A stretch of DNA of 64,000 nucleotides from Phyllobacterium zundukense. GTDB taxonomy: Bacteria > Pseudomonadota > Alphaproteobacteria > Rhizobiales > Rhizobiaceae. The DNA lies in the NCBI RefSeq assembly GCF_002764115.1, contig NZ_CP017940.1, positions 2,516,501 through 2,580,500 of the forward strand, given 5' to 3'. Below are positions 9,469-18,413 of the stretch, piece after piece (within the stretch, counting starts at the first letter, position 1; each line of letters starts with the position of its first letter). The notes beneath the pieces were generated by a model that was not told the DNA's origin, searched no databases, and saw only the letters and a list, made by a program, of their open reading frames with translations. The translations under genes were made by a program, and so were the position numbers.

Positions 9469-10428
9469 GTGAAGTATCCTGAGTTTCGGGCACTTGAAGA
9501 CCGCAGCGGCGGCAGCAAGGCTGACGATCTCCTGACCGCATCGATTACCGCCTTCTGCTGTGTCTCCCGACCGGCAAAGAGCGACGCGCAGCAGCTCGAG
9601 GATCTCGCGGTTCCGCTTCTTGCCCTCGCCTCTCCGCGGGTGCGCCGCCATGCGGCTGCCGCCCTGTCCGAGCTTCCGCATGCCCCCAAACGCCTCATCC
9701 TCGCGCTCGCTGAGGACGAGGTGGATATTTCCGCACCGCTGCTCCTGCGCTCGCCGCTGTTGCAGCCGTCCGATCTCATCGATATCATCACGCATAAGGG
9801 CATCGGCCATGCGCGCGCTATCGCGCGGCGGCGGATCGCCGATCCCGAACTCCTGCGCGTCCTCGAGGGTTTCAACGATCCGGCGATCGAGCGTGCCCTG
9901 GAAATCCAGGCGCATTTCGACAATGGCGACGGGGCCGAATTATCCGATACGCCGCCCGCCGAAGAATCGCCGCGCCTGCGCGAAACCCGCGAAGCCCTGA
10001 AAGCCCTGATGCGCGACAGCGATGCGGGTTTCTCCAGCGATCAGGCGCTCGCCAATCATCTGATCGACGCAGCACTTCTCGACCAGACAGCATTCTTCGA
10101 ACAGGAATTCGCCAAGGCGATCGGCCTCGATCAAGGCAGTGCCGCACGCATCATCGGCCATGGCCTCAATGCGGAGTTGACGATCGCCCTTGCCTCGCTT
10201 GGCCTTTCCGCCGAAGCCGCGCATCTGATCCTCACCGGGCTCTTCGGGCTCGTCCACAAGGACCTGCATTCCCTGCGGCTGTTCGTCCAATCCTATCGCC
10301 AGATCGATCGCGACAAGGCGCAGATGACCATCGAACGCTGGAAGACCGAAGAGAACTCGCAAAAATTGCGGCAGAAACTGCGCGAGATGGCGCAGGATTA
10401 CGAAAGCGGTAGCCGCAGGGTTTCCTGA
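9469..10428 (+). CDS. DUF2336 domain protein
   Basis: This ~319-residue alphaproteobacterial DUF2336 protein has HEAT-like helical repeats. Characteristic segments are LLALASPRVRRHAAAALSELP, DEVDISAPLLLRSPLL and IARRRIADPELL. No signal peptide or membrane segment is visible, so it is probably cytoplasmic. GTG at 9469 is preferred because TGGAG ends 8 nt upstream; GTG codons at 9461 and 9463 are too close to that site. Function is unknown. Confidence 0.85.
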   Translation: MKYPEFRALEDRSGGSKADDLLTASITAFCCVSRPAKSDAQQLEDLAVPLLALASPRVRRHAAAALSELPHAPKRLILALAEDEVDISAPLLLRSPLLQPSDLIDIITHKGIGHARAIARRRIADPELLRVLEGFNDPAIERALEIQAHFDNGDGAELSDTPPAEESPRLRETREALKALMRDSDAGFSSDQALANHLIDAALLDQTAFFEQEFAKAIGLDQGSAARIIGHGLNAELTIALASLGLSAEAAHLILTGLFGLVHKDLHSLRLFVQSYRQIDRDKAQMTIERWKTEENSQKLRQKLREMAQDYESGSRRVS

Positions 10429-10568
10429 CAGATACATGGCGCATGGGCTTGCTTGCCGGTTATGGCCGAGCCGCACAGTTGCTGTCTTCAATGACCTTAT
10501 GCGCACCACAGCTCCTTTTACGCCGCCAGAACCATGCAAAGCTTCGGCGAGATGAGCCGGTCTTCCGG

Positions 10569-10919
10569 CTAAATTTCCTTCGCGACGGGAAACAATTCCG
10601 ACCGGTCGCCGCGATAATCCTCGATCTCGACAATCCACAGATCGCGATCCCAGCGCTTCTGCTTTTCCAGATCGTCGTTGATTTCCATTTCTGCGACGCC
10701 GGCTTTCAGCGCTGTAAACAGGCGCTCGTCCGGCTTGGTCTGGTCATAGACCATTTGCGGCGCGGGGCCGAACAGATCGTAGCTCCCGTCGGCATTGCGG
10801 AATTTGATGAAGATGGCGCCAGCTTCCACGGCGCCCTTGTTGCTGAGCGCGGCAAATGCACCGCTGCCGTTTATCCGGCGCACCAGCGCGGAAACCCAGA
10901 ATTCAGATGTCAGGCGCAT
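10569..10919 (-). CDS. DUF1491 family protein
   Basis: This 116-residue protein matches the small DUF1491 family of alphaproteobacteria (RLTSEFWVSALVRRIN at the start; RWDRDLWIVEIEDYRGD near the end). The start at 10919 corresponds to the family's usual MRL/TSEFWV beginning. No function is established. It lies downstream of the peptidoglycan-binding gene on the same strand, with a dispersed palindrome between them. Confidence 0.85.
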   Translation of the reverse strand: MRLTSEFWVSALVRRINGSGAFAALSNKGAVEAGAIFIKFRNADGSYDLFGPAPQMVYDQTKPDERLFTALKAGVAEMEINDDLEKQKRWDRDLWIVEIEDYRGDRSELFPVAKEI

Positions 10920-10956
10920 GGGGATTCCGCTTTCGATTAGGCTCTGCACCGGCCGA

Positions 10957-10981
10957 TTATCTCTCCCCTTGTGGGAGATAG
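10957..10981. repeat. Dispersed palindrome CTCTCCC-N5-GGGAGAt
   Basis: The sequence TATCTCTCCC-cttgt-GGGAGATA is an almost perfect inverted repeat between two same-strand genes. It shares its core with elements at 3552-3570 and 22080-22098. It could act as a transcript hairpin. Confidence 0.7.
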
Positions 10982-10988
10982 TCAGAAC

Positions 10989-11855
10989 TTAATTCACCAA
11001 CCCGATTTCCTGCATTTTCGCCAACAGCTTTTTGTCCGGCTCGCCGGTGACCGGCAGGCGGAACAGCTTTTGAAACTCACTCACGGCAGTCTTGGTGGAC
11101 GCGCCCACCTTGCCGTCGATCTCGACCATATCATTGCCGAAGGCGCGCAGACCTGCCTGGACACGGACGATTTCAGCAGGTGCCAAACCGCCGGGAGCCG
11201 CATTGCCTGCAGCATCTGGCGCCGGGTTGGTTGAAACCTTCTGTACCGTGGCTTTTTCCTCGGTCTGCCCCGGTTTCTTCGCCGGAACTGCAATGCTGGC
11301 CGTGGTTTCGCTGGCATTATCGACCGTTTGCTCGACCTCGATGCCCATTTCGGCTGTCGCCTTGCGATAGGCGTCAATGGCGGCGCGTGTGCCCTTGCCG
11401 GAAATACCGTCGACGGTTCCGCTGTAGAAACCGAGCGCCAGCAGCTTCTGCTGCAGCTTGGCCACTTCCGGATCGCCGCCGGGCGCCAGGACCGGCTCGC
11501 CATTGATGGCGGCGGCAATGGGATCCGGGCTTTGCGGAATCGGCACCGACTTTACCTTGCGAATGGGTGCATCCGCGGGCTGGTTCTGCGAGGAGGAACC
11601 GGGCATGCCGCTCTCGCGCTTGATCGGTTTGAAAACAAGATCCGGACGCGTGCGGAAGAACACCCCGTCATGCCCCTCCGGCTGATACCAGAGTGCGTTG
11701 GCGGAGATGAAGCCCAGCGTCACAAGAAAAGCCGTCGAGCCACCTGCAATGGCCGGATTGCTGGCGATCAAACCGCCCGCCGCCAGAAAAGCCGTAGCAA
11801 TCCGTCCCCTTTTGGGAGCACGGCGCTTGCTAGGCCGATTTACGGGCTTCCGCAT
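10989..11855 (-). CDS. Membrane-anchored peptidoglycan-binding protein
   Basis: This 288-residue protein has a basic N-terminus, one hydrophobic segment (about residues 37-55) and two PG_binding_1-like modules: one around VAKLQQKLLALGFYSGTVDG and one at the C-terminus (VRVQAGLRAFGNDMVEIDGKVG). The linker is rich in Pro, Ala and Thr. It probably sits in the inner membrane with the modules in the periplasm. Its first 26 bp overlap the 3' end of the histidine kinase, so the two are very likely co-transcribed. Confidence 0.85.
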   Translation of the reverse strand: MRKPVNRPSKRRAPKRGRIATAFLAAGGLIASNPAIAGGSTAFLVTLGFISANALWYQPEGHDGVFFRTRPDLVFKPIKRESGMPGSSSQNQPADAPIRKVKSVPIPQSPDPIAAAINGEPVLAPGGDPEVAKLQQKLLALGFYSGTVDGISGKGTRAAIDAYRKATAEMGIEVEQTVDNASETTASIAVPAKKPGQTEEKATVQKVSTNPAPDAAGNAAPGGLAPAEIVRVQAGLRAFGNDMVEIDGKVGASTKTAVSEFQKLFRLPVTGEPDKKLLAKMQEIGLVN

Positions 11856-13677
11856 GGGAACCTCCCTTCATATCGCTTGCCGCGTTGAATTCGACAATAT
11901 TCGCGGGTTCTTCTTCGTGAACGTATTCAAAGACAGGGCCATTGAGCGGGATGCGAACATCCACCACCGTGCCCTGCCCCGGGACGCTCTTGATCCTGAG
12001 ATCTCCGCCATGCAGCCCGACAAGCCCCTTGACCGTGGCAAGGCCAAGGCCCGTGCCCTCGTGGTTGCGCGTGTAGTCGTTCTGCACCTGGCGGAAAGGC
12101 TGACCGAGTGTCTTCAGGTCGGCTTCGGCGATGCCGATGCCGGTATCGCTGACGGAGAAGGCCAGCATGTCATCCTCGATCAATGCGTCGATGGTCACGA
12201 CACCGCCGCTTTCGGTGAACTTGACGGCGTTCGAGACGAGATTGATCAACACCTGGTGGATCGCGCGGCTGTCGGCAACGACATTGCCGATGCGCGTGCT
12301 GACGCGGTCGCAAAGCGTCACGCCCTTCTGCGAGGCCTGATGCGCCATCATGTCGTGCACCATCGTCACGGCTTCCTTGAAGGCGAAGCTTTCGGCAAAG
12401 ATCGGATAGGTGCCTGCCTCGATTTTCGACACGTCGAGGATCGCATTGACGACAGACAGAAGATGGTTCCCGGAGCGATGCACCAGTTCGACATATTCGC
12501 GCTGGCGGCCGTCAGGCAGCTTGCCGCAAATCTCCTGCAGCAGCACGTCGGAAAAACCGATGATCGAATTGAGCGGCGTGCGCAGTTCATGGCTGACGGA
12601 AGCGAGGAACCTGCCCTTGGCGATTTCCGCGGTTTCGACTTCGCGGCGCGCGATTGCCAGTGCATTGCGGTCGGCAACGGCCTGCGAAATATCGGTTGCG
12701 ACGACAACGAAACCCTCACCCTGGCTGTGCGGCACGGCGCGCAGGCGATAAGTGGCGAAGCGCACGCTATGCGCTTGTTTCGCAACCTCGCCCGGCGCTA
12801 CGCAGCGCAGTTTCACCTCGACAGCCGCGCTCGGCGCACCATTCTTCATGTCGGCCAGAAAGCCGAGAAATTGCACCCGGTCAGACACGTGTACACGGTC
12901 GAGCAGCGGCGTGCCGATCAGGAGATTGCGGGCAATGCCGAATTGATCCTGCGCCTTGGATGACAGGGAGACGATAAGACCGCCGGTTCCGAGGCTGAAT
13001 ATGACACCCTCAATGGCGCTTTCGAGATCGGCCACACGGTCATCGCGGCGCGCTGCCATGGCGCGGGCAGCAAGGGCGCTCGCGGTCCTTGTGACCAGCG
13101 TTGCCAGATAGCCGAACGAGGTCAGAAGCGACAGCGGCGACAGCGCGACGCTGCCATCCGCACGCAATGAAACGATGAGGAGCGCTGCCAGCACAATGGC
13201 GGCAACGCCGCCTGAAACGCGAAGCGACCTTTCGGACCGGTAGATGAACCAGGCCTCGAGCGGAATGGCGGCGGCCATGATCCACAGCAACAGGTTGGCG
13301 GACGATGCGGCGGCGCTGATCGACGCGATGGACAGGCCGTAGGCGCCAAGCGCGCTCATGCCGACCGCAGTACTGTCTTTGGAGAGCGAAAGCGCACCGC
13401 AGAAAATCATCGGAAGAGCCAGGACGCCGACAACAAGGCTGACGATGCCGGCGAGCTCACCCAGCATGAAGTTGCTGGTGACCATTGCAACGGCGAGCAT
13501 GATCGGCATGGCAAAGATGGTGCCGGCCATGCGTGCATCGCGGTCGCGCTCGGCAGCGCCGGCGACGGATGAGCTTACCCAACGCTTGCAGAGGCGCTCG
13601 TAGGCCCCGGCAATCTTGGATCGTGTGACGGACTGAATCGGCACAAATATTTTCCTGCTTTCCGCGAAAGCCGGCAA
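11830..13677 (-). CDS. Membrane histidine kinase, DivJ/PleC-like
   Basis: This 615-residue sensor kinase has about five or six membrane segments (residues ~50-200), a PAS-like region (~220-345) and a complete kinase core. The H-box is SHELRTPLNSIIGFSDVLLQ with His near residue 362, the N-box is INLVSNAVKF, and the glycine boxes are DTGIGI and GTGLGLA. No receiver domain is attached. The architecture resembles DivJ/PleC-type kinases of the CtrA cell-cycle network, but that assignment is an inference. The 26-bp overlap with a peptidoglycan-binding gene suggests a link to cell envelope or cell cycle. Confidence 0.85.
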   Translation of the reverse strand: MPAFAESRKIFVPIQSVTRSKIAGAYERLCKRWVSSSVAGAAERDRDARMAGTIFAMPIMLAVAMVTSNFMLGELAGIVSLVVGVLALPMIFCGALSLSKDSTAVGMSALGAYGLSIASISAAASSANLLLWIMAAAIPLEAWFIYRSERSLRVSGGVAAIVLAALLIVSLRADGSVALSPLSLLTSFGYLATLVTRTASALAARAMAARRDDRVADLESAIEGVIFSLGTGGLIVSLSSKAQDQFGIARNLLIGTPLLDRVHVSDRVQFLGFLADMKNGAPSAAVEVKLRCVAPGEVAKQAHSVRFATYRLRAVPHSQGEGFVVVATDISQAVADRNALAIARREVETAEIAKGRFLASVSHELRTPLNSIIGFSDVLLQEICGKLPDGRQREYVELVHRSGNHLLSVVNAILDVSKIEAGTYPIFAESFAFKEAVTMVHDMMAHQASQKGVTLCDRVSTRIGNVVADSRAIHQVLINLVSNAVKFTESGGVVTIDALIEDDMLAFSVSDTGIGIAEADLKTLGQPFRQVQNDYTRNHEGTGLGLATVKGLVGLHGGDLRIKSVPGQGTVVDVRIPLNGPVFEYVHEEEPANIVEFNAASDMKGGSHAEARKSA

Positions 13678-14020
13678 TCGCCAGATTTTTCGCGGTCATT
13701 TCCAGAGTGTTTTCACAACACCCCTGTCGCCGTTAACTTTTGCAGACGAGGCTTTAAGGAAAGGATAAAACCGGGGCCGCCACGACCGCGCGGCTCCTGT
13801 TTCAAGCGATTGTGACAGGCATGGTAAATGAAGGGTTTCCCTTCTGCAGTACTTTGCCGCTCGAATCGCAAAACGCCGTTTCCCGCCTCAAAAATTCTTA
13901 ATCCTTCGTTTCTATGATCGCTCAAATGCAGAAATGCGTTTCAACGGGTTTTTGCCGGATCTATGTCAATATTCCCTCATGAACCGCTCTGGAAATGCGG
14001 TGCGACAGAGGAATGGGAAA
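13678..14020. other. Intergenic region between divergent genes
   Basis: This 343-bp region separates the histidine kinase from the DUF5330 gene and should hold both promoters. Short open frames are present, but none has both a plausible ribosome-binding site and family-like sequence. I see no clear structural element. Confidence 0.4.
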
Positions 14021-14518
14021 ATGTTCTTTTTGATCAGGTTTGCGATCAAGTTCTGCTTCTGGATGATGCTGATCTCGTTGTTCATTCCCGTGGACTCGAA
14101 GGATCATCAGCAGGGTGCCGCGCAGCCTGGCCCGATCGAAGCCTTTATCGCCGCGCGCGAGACGATCACCGACCTCGGCGATTTCTGCACACGCAAGCCG
14201 CAGGCCTGCGAAACCGGCAAGGCAGCGCTTTCCACCGCTGGCGTGCGCGCAAGCGAAGTCGCCAAGGTTGGCTATGAATATCTCGATACCCAGTTCGGGC
14301 AGAATGCGAAGAAATTTGATGCGGACAGCGCCGACGCAGCGGTAGCAGCCGCCCATAGCGGCTTAAAGGCCGTCACGGAAACCAGCCAGGGCGATGCCAT
14401 CAAGGCGAAACTGCGTGAAATGGCGCTGCGCGAAATCCTGGAAGCGGCGACTCGACAGCGCGAACAGGCCAACGACGTGGACGACAAGACCCAGACCGGG
14501 ACAGTCGCGAAGAAGTAA
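14021..14518 (+). CDS. DUF5330 domain protein
   Basis: This 165-residue protein has an N-terminal membrane segment (FFLIRFAIKFCFWMMLISLF) and the short conserved block TDLGDFCTRKPQACETG with two cysteines, typical of DUF5330 proteins in Hyphomicrobiales. The remainder is helical and charged. The start at 14021 follows a GAGG-containing stretch and puts the hydrophobic segment first. The gene lies 72 bp upstream of the SufE-like gene. Function is unknown. Confidence 0.82.
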   Translation: MFFLIRFAIKFCFWMMLISLFIPVDSKDHQQGAAQPGPIEAFIAARETITDLGDFCTRKPQACETGKAALSTAGVRASEVAKVGYEYLDTQFGQNAKKFDADSADAAVAAAHSGLKAVTETSQGDAIKAKLREMALREILEAATRQREQANDVDDKTQTGTVAKK

Positions 14519-14590
14519 CCCGTTTCTTCGATTAAAACGGTGACGTTTGAGGTTCGGGTCACTATATATGCCATGAACAGGAAATTTTGC

Positions 14591-15031
14591 ATGGCACAGA
14601 CAATTGACGACATTGTTGCTGATTTCGATTTTCTCGATGATTGGGAAGATCGCTATCGCTATGTCATCGACCTTGGACGCGACCTGAGGCCCTATCCGGA
14701 ATCTGCCCGCGATGCCGCCCACAAGGTCAGGGGTTGCGTCAGCCAGGTATGGTTGAAAAGCACGCTCAACGGTGATGCCGATCCGGTCATCGAATTTGTC
14801 GGTGATTCCGACGCGCATATCGTGCGCGGTCTCGTTGCAATCATGATGGTGCTTTATTCGGGCAAAAAGGCTTCCGAGATTCTGGCGATCAACCCCGAAG
14901 CCATCCTGAAGACTCTCGGTCTCGATGAACACCTCACCCCGCAGCGGTCCAATGGCCTGCGCGCCATGATCGGCCGCATTCGTAACGAGGCCCAAGGCGC
15001 GCTTGCCACTGCCGAGGTCACGCAGCATTAG
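14591..15031 (+). CDS. SufE family Fe-S cluster assembly protein
   Basis: SufE-type proteins accept sulfur from a SufS-type cysteine desulfurase. This 146-residue protein shows the family core: FDFLDDWEDRYRYVIDLGR, then AHKVRGCVSQVWL with the sulfur-acceptor cysteine near residue 52, and later LTPQRSNGLRAMI. Start 14591 is preceded by AGGAAA. No suf operon genes are adjacent, as is usual for the stand-alone rhizobial sufE copy. Its stop overlaps the 3' end of the convergent vapC by 4 bp. Confidence 0.93.
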   Translation: MAQTIDDIVADFDFLDDWEDRYRYVIDLGRDLRPYPESARDAAHKVRGCVSQVWLKSTLNGDADPVIEFVGDSDAHIVRGLVAIMMVLYSGKKASEILAINPEAILKTLGLDEHLTPQRSNGLRAMIGRIRNEAQGALATAEVTQH

Positions 15032-15447
15032 GCCAGATCGGTCGCGGCAAAATCATTGCCTTTGTAGAACAGATCGACCTGACAAGCCTTGGCACAGGCA
15101 TAGGCAAAACAATCGCCCAAGTTCAATCCGGCAGGATGGCCGACGGCCTTTCCATAAAGACAGCTGGCTTCGATCGCACCATTGCCGATTTCGGGAGATA
15201 TAGAGATTTCTTCTGCCCCGAGTGCTTCAATGAATTCGTCAACGGCAGCTTGAGCTTGCCTCAACATATTGGACGACGGTCTTTTTGTTGCGCCCGATCT
15301 GGCGCGCGCAAGTGCGTTTGACGCTTCAAACTTGACTAGCGGCGAAACGAAAAACGCTCCGTCGGCAGATGCAATCCTTTTCTCCAGTTCTTCAAATCCA
15401 GGCTCCTCGCGAATGATTGCGACAATTACCGAGGCGTCTACAAACAT
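15028..15447 (-). CDS. vapC: VapC-type PIN-domain toxin (pair 1)
   Basis: This 139-residue PIN-domain protein begins MFVDASVIVAII (first catalytic Asp), has conserved acidic residues mid-domain, and ends with NLGDCFAYACAKACQVDLFYKGNDF, all typical of VapC ribonucleases. Its ATG overlaps the antitoxin stop codon by one base, indicating translational coupling. It is a distinct homologue of the toxin at 56948-57385. Cleavage target is unknown. Confidence 0.9.
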   Translation of the reverse strand: MFVDASVIVAIIREEPGFEELEKRIASADGAFFVSPLVKFEASNALARARSGATKRPSSNMLRQAQAAVDEFIEALGAEEISISPEIGNGAIEASCLYGKAVGHPAGLNLGDCFAYACAKACQVDLFYKGNDFAATDLA

Positions 15448-15689
15448 CACATTTCCCACATTTCATCGAGATATGTTTTCATGTCGAAATCGGGGTCATC
15501 TTCTCCAATTGCGGCAGCCATGGCTTTGGACTTGGCAAATCTGTCTTTGGCAGGCATTGCCTGGCGTACGAGCTTGAGTTCGTGCTTCAATGCGTTGCGT
15601 ACGACTTCCGTCTTGGTCTTCGCCTTTGTCAGCCTTTGAATTTCAGTCGCCAAGGCATCAACTTCACTGTCGCGGACATAGAGGGCCAT
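15447..15689 (-). CDS. vapB: VapB-type antitoxin (pair 1)
   Basis: This 80-residue protein has the start ALYVRDSEVDALA and KTKTEVVRNALKHEL typical of the 'type II antitoxin VapB' (PSK/Rv0623-like) family, with the toxin-binding C-terminus DDPDFDMKTYLDEMWE. It starts after a good AAAGGAGA site. Together with the downstream PIN toxin it should form a DNA-binding complex that represses its own promoter. Confidence 0.9.
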   Translation of the reverse strand: MALYVRDSEVDALATEIQRLTKAKTKTEVVRNALKHELKLVRQAMPAKDRFAKSKAMAAAIGEDDPDFDMKTYLDEMWEM

Positions 15690-15731
15690 AGATATCTCCT
15701 TTGTATATCTATATATCACAGAAGTATATCC
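15690..15731 (-). promoter_or_regulatory. Likely vapBC (pair 1) operator region
   Basis: Two direct GTATATC half-sites (15703-15709 and 15724-15730) lie just upstream of the antitoxin start. The same GTATAT core forms an inverted repeat upstream of the second vapBC pair. The sequence pattern is direct; autoregulation by VapBC is inferred from the family. Confidence 0.45.
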
Positions 15732-16457
15732 ATTCCAATGCTACGTTAGTCCTAGCCGCCATTGATACTAGGCCGGTAGTCCTCGGTTTCCAATGAATGA
15801 TGCGGGGCCGTCGGCGTGTCGGGGGCGCCGGATGATAGTGCCGGTCGAGCACAGCCAAGGCCGTTTTCAGGATAAGCTTCGCCGAGCGCACCGGCCATTG
15901 CCGCTCGCGTTCGACCACCTCCAGCCCTTTCAGGAAACAGCAGACGTCAATGAGGACGCCGGAAAGTTCCGGCCCGACCGCTTCCAGCGCCCGCTCGACC
16001 CTCTGGCGTGCGGCAAGGGCGGCGTCGGTGATCTCGAGCACGCCATTGGCACGCGAGCCGGAACCGGTGACATCCCAATTGACGCCCATCGACGGCATCA
16101 AGTTGCCCATTGTGAAATCGGTCCGCAGCCGCTCGCCCGCCTTGAATGCATCGTCGCCAAGCAGCGGTTCGCCGGACGCATCCTTGCAAAGGGATCGTTC
16201 GGGCATTCGCGACGGCGCAGCCAGGCCCGGCCCGCATCGTTGATCGAGAGCCTTTTATTCATGTGCGTTGCAAGGCCCTGGCTCAATGCGAACTTCATCG
16301 CATGCCGGTCGATGGAGATCGCACCGTGGGATCCGCTCTCCAGCAGCAGTTTTTCGCGGTTCGCCTGCTCCACGATTTTGACCGGGCCCTTGGCGATAAA
16401 GCGCAACAGCCTTTGAACCACCGGACTGCTGGCGTTTCCCTTGGCTAAAACGCTCAT
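15709..16457 (-). pseudogene. DUF6456 domain protein, frame-broken
   Basis: The N-terminal part (16457 to about 16180) has a winged-helix-like region ending LSINDAGRAWLRRRECPNDPF. The C-terminal DUF6456 core (KDASGEPLLGDDAFKAGERLR to ALAARQRVERALEAVGPELSG) is in another frame beginning near 16206. The linker expected between DPF and KDASGEPL appears too short, so a deletion of some tens of bases that breaks the frame is likely. The gene starts by ATGA overlap with the DnaA-domain-IV-like gene. Truncated products of either part could still be made. Confidence 0.7.
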
Positions 16458-16918
16458 CGGCGTACCGTCCCATTGCGCATGAAGGCAGTTTTGACGATGT
16501 TTTCGATCGTCTGCATGATCCGGTCGAATTCCAATTCCTCCCGCATGTCCTCGATCAAATGGCAGGCATGGTTGACCGTGCTCCTGTCGCGACCGAAAGC
16601 GCGCCCAACCTCGCTCATGGTCAATGCGAGCGTTACGTGCGCGACATACATGCCGATCTGCCGCACGCGCGCCACCGGACGCTCACAGCGCGAGTGCGAC
16701 CGCAGCTCGCGGCCGCTGACATTGAAGAACGCCGACAGGATATCGACAACCCCATCGCAAACCTGAAAAAGGCGCTCATCCATCGGCGCCTCCTCATCGA
16801 ACATCACAGGCGCCAGTGGCACCTTGAATCTGCCCCGTCTCGGCCGGAGCGCATCGATCATCGCCTGCGCACCAGTGGCGGATCGCATCAGACGGGGGAA
16901 ACTCGAAGACATTCTCAC
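16454..16918 (-). CDS. Orphan DnaA domain-IV-like DNA-binding protein
   Basis: This 154-residue protein carries a helix-turn-helix like the C-terminal origin-binding domain of DnaA (IGMYVAHVTLALTMSEVGRAFGRDRSTVNHACHLIED), without the AAA+ ATPase part. Such stand-alone proteins occur in Hyphomicrobiales next to DUF6456 genes. It may bind DnaA-box-like DNA or act as a regulator; this is inference. It overlaps the next gene by 4 bp (ATGA). Confidence 0.82.
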   Translation of the reverse strand: MRMSSSFPRLMRSATGAQAMIDALRPRRGRFKVPLAPVMFDEEAPMDERLFQVCDGVVDILSAFFNVSGRELRSHSRCERPVARVRQIGMYVAHVTLALTMSEVGRAFGRDRSTVNHACHLIEDMREELEFDRIMQTIENIVKTAFMRNGTVRR

Positions 16919-17110
16919 TCCACTTCAGTGATAGGAATATCTTCTTATATTTCTTGCATCAAGACCGTGGATAAGTTTTCCGCCACATCAACACTAACAA
17001 ATTGATTTCATATCAAATTTTTCTTATTTTCAGCTTTATTTTAAGGACTTTTATCCTACCAAGCCTGTTGATCGTCATACTGCATCCATTCACAAGCAGG
17101 GAATGGATGC

Positions 17111-17488
17111 ATGTCAGCAATTGATTGGAAGAACCAGAGAACGGCGTTTCTCGCGGCCAAGGAAGAGCAGCGAGACCAGGCAAGGCAGCGAGCTGCCCTG
17201 CAGATCCTCTGCGGCGAGGATCTCGACGCCGTCATGACGAGGGGTGAGGAAGGCAAGGCACAACTGTGCAGACGCCTCAAGCGCCTGATCGAGCGCGAGC
17301 GGCTCAAGGGCGTCAAGGGACATTGGAGTTACGATCTCAACCGCCACATCGGATTGAAGCAGGCGCTCGAAAGCCTGAGGGCCTCGATGTCAACCAAGCA
17401 AGACAGGCTCGCCCGCGCTCCTGGAGGAGGGTTTGCTCAGGGCGTATCAGAGCCGGACGTTGAATCAGCTGATCTTTCGAGGTTATAG
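17111..17488 (+). CDS. Conserved hypothetical cytoplasmic protein
   Basis: This 125-residue protein is rich in Arg, Lys, Glu and Gln, with a helical core (RRLKRLIERERLKGVKGHWSYDLNRHIGLKQALE). It has no signal peptide or membrane segment. I recognise the LIERERLKG...HWSYDLNRHI pattern as a rhizobial conserved hypothetical. The C-terminal ~30 residues look unconstrained. It is divergent from the DnaA-like gene across an AT-rich 192-bp region. Confidence 0.65.
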   Translation: MSAIDWKNQRTAFLAAKEEQRDQARQRAALQILCGEDLDAVMTRGEEGKAQLCRRLKRLIERERLKGVKGHWSYDLNRHIGLKQALESLRASMSTKQDRLARAPGGGFAQGVSEPDVESADLSRL

Positions 17489-17531
17489 TGTCTGGCGACA
17501 ATGGGCGATCCTCCCTGCGAGTAAGATCAAT

Positions 17532-18338
17532 ATGGAATCCTACGACGACGACCTCAGCAAGTTCGCGGCGCATGGTGCGGCGCCCCTGCCTGCCACAGGC
17601 GATCAAGGCTACGTGGAACACGACGGCGCACGGATCTGGTATGCGACATACGGCGCCGGTCCTCCTGTGATCCTGCTGCATGGCGGTCTCGGCCATAGTG
17701 GTAACTGGGGTTATCAGGTTCCAATGCTGATCAGTTCCGGCCATCGCGTGGTGCTTGTCGATAGCCGTGGCCACGGCCGCAGTACGCGTGATCTGCGGCC
17801 TTTTACCTATGAGCTGATGGCTTCCGACGTTCTGGCCGTGATGGACGCACTGCAGATTGAAAAAGCAGTGGTTGTGGGCTGGAGCGACGGTGCGTGTACC
17901 GCTTTGATCCTTGCCATGAAAGCCCCTGCACGTATCGCGGGTGTATTCTTCTTTGGCTGCAACATGGATCCCAGCGGGACAAAGGAGTTCGAGCCAAGTC
18001 CGATCATTGATCGATGCTTCCGCCGGCACGCCCGGGACTATGCCCAGCTATCGGCCACGCCGGACCAGTTCCAGGCTTTTGCCGAAGCGATCGGCCATAT
18101 GATGAAGACTGAGCCCAACTATTCCGCGCGCGATCTGGCAGATATCCATGTGCCCGTCGCGATCGCGCAAAGCGAGCATGACGAATTTATCAAATCTGAA
18201 CATGCCGAATATCTTGCAAGCACTATTCCCGGCGCGGAACTGATCGCCCTGCCCGGCGTGAGCCATTTCGCACCGCTGCAAAGGCCGCAGCAATTCAACA
18301 GCGTGATGCGTGCCTTCCTCGACAAGGTTCTGTCTTGA
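17532..18338 (+). CDS. Alpha/beta-fold hydrolase
   Basis: This 268-residue hydrolase has the oxyanion-hole motif LLHGGLGHSGNW, the nucleophile elbow GWSDG (Ser near residue 117), the acid in SEHDEF and the histidine in PGVSHFAP. The order is typical of the esterase/lactonase/C-C hydrolase branch; the substrate is not predictable. The start at 17532 fits the family N-terminus, although upstream in-frame codons extend to 17433 without family-like sequence. Confidence 0.9.
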   Translation: MESYDDDLSKFAAHGAAPLPATGDQGYVEHDGARIWYATYGAGPPVILLHGGLGHSGNWGYQVPMLISSGHRVVLVDSRGHGRSTRDLRPFTYELMASDVLAVMDALQIEKAVVVGWSDGACTALILAMKAPARIAGVFFFGCNMDPSGTKEFEPSPIIDRCFRRHARDYAQLSATPDQFQAFAEAIGHMMKTEPNYSARDLADIHVPVAIAQSEHDEFIKSEHAEYLASTIPGAELIALPGVSHFAPLQRPQQFNSVMRAFLDKVLS

Positions 18339-18370
18339 GGGATAATGCCTTGCCGCATCCAAATAGCAAA

Positions 18371-18390
18371 ACGGCGCCTTTCGGCGCCGT
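18371..18390 (-). terminator. Rho-independent terminator of mucR (possibly bidirectional)
   Basis: ACGGCGCC-tttc-GGCGCCGT forms a perfect 8-bp stem. On the minus strand it is followed by TTTTGC, immediately after the mucR stop. It also lies 33 bp downstream of the hydrolase stop on the plus strand. Confidence 0.8.
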
Positions 18391-18413
18391 CTTGTCGAAA
18401 TATCGCAGTGGTG

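Noticed and set aside
13713..13925. 70-codon minus-strand open frame upstream of the histidine kinase
   Set aside because: No ribosome-binding site or family resemblance; likely chance in the promoter region.
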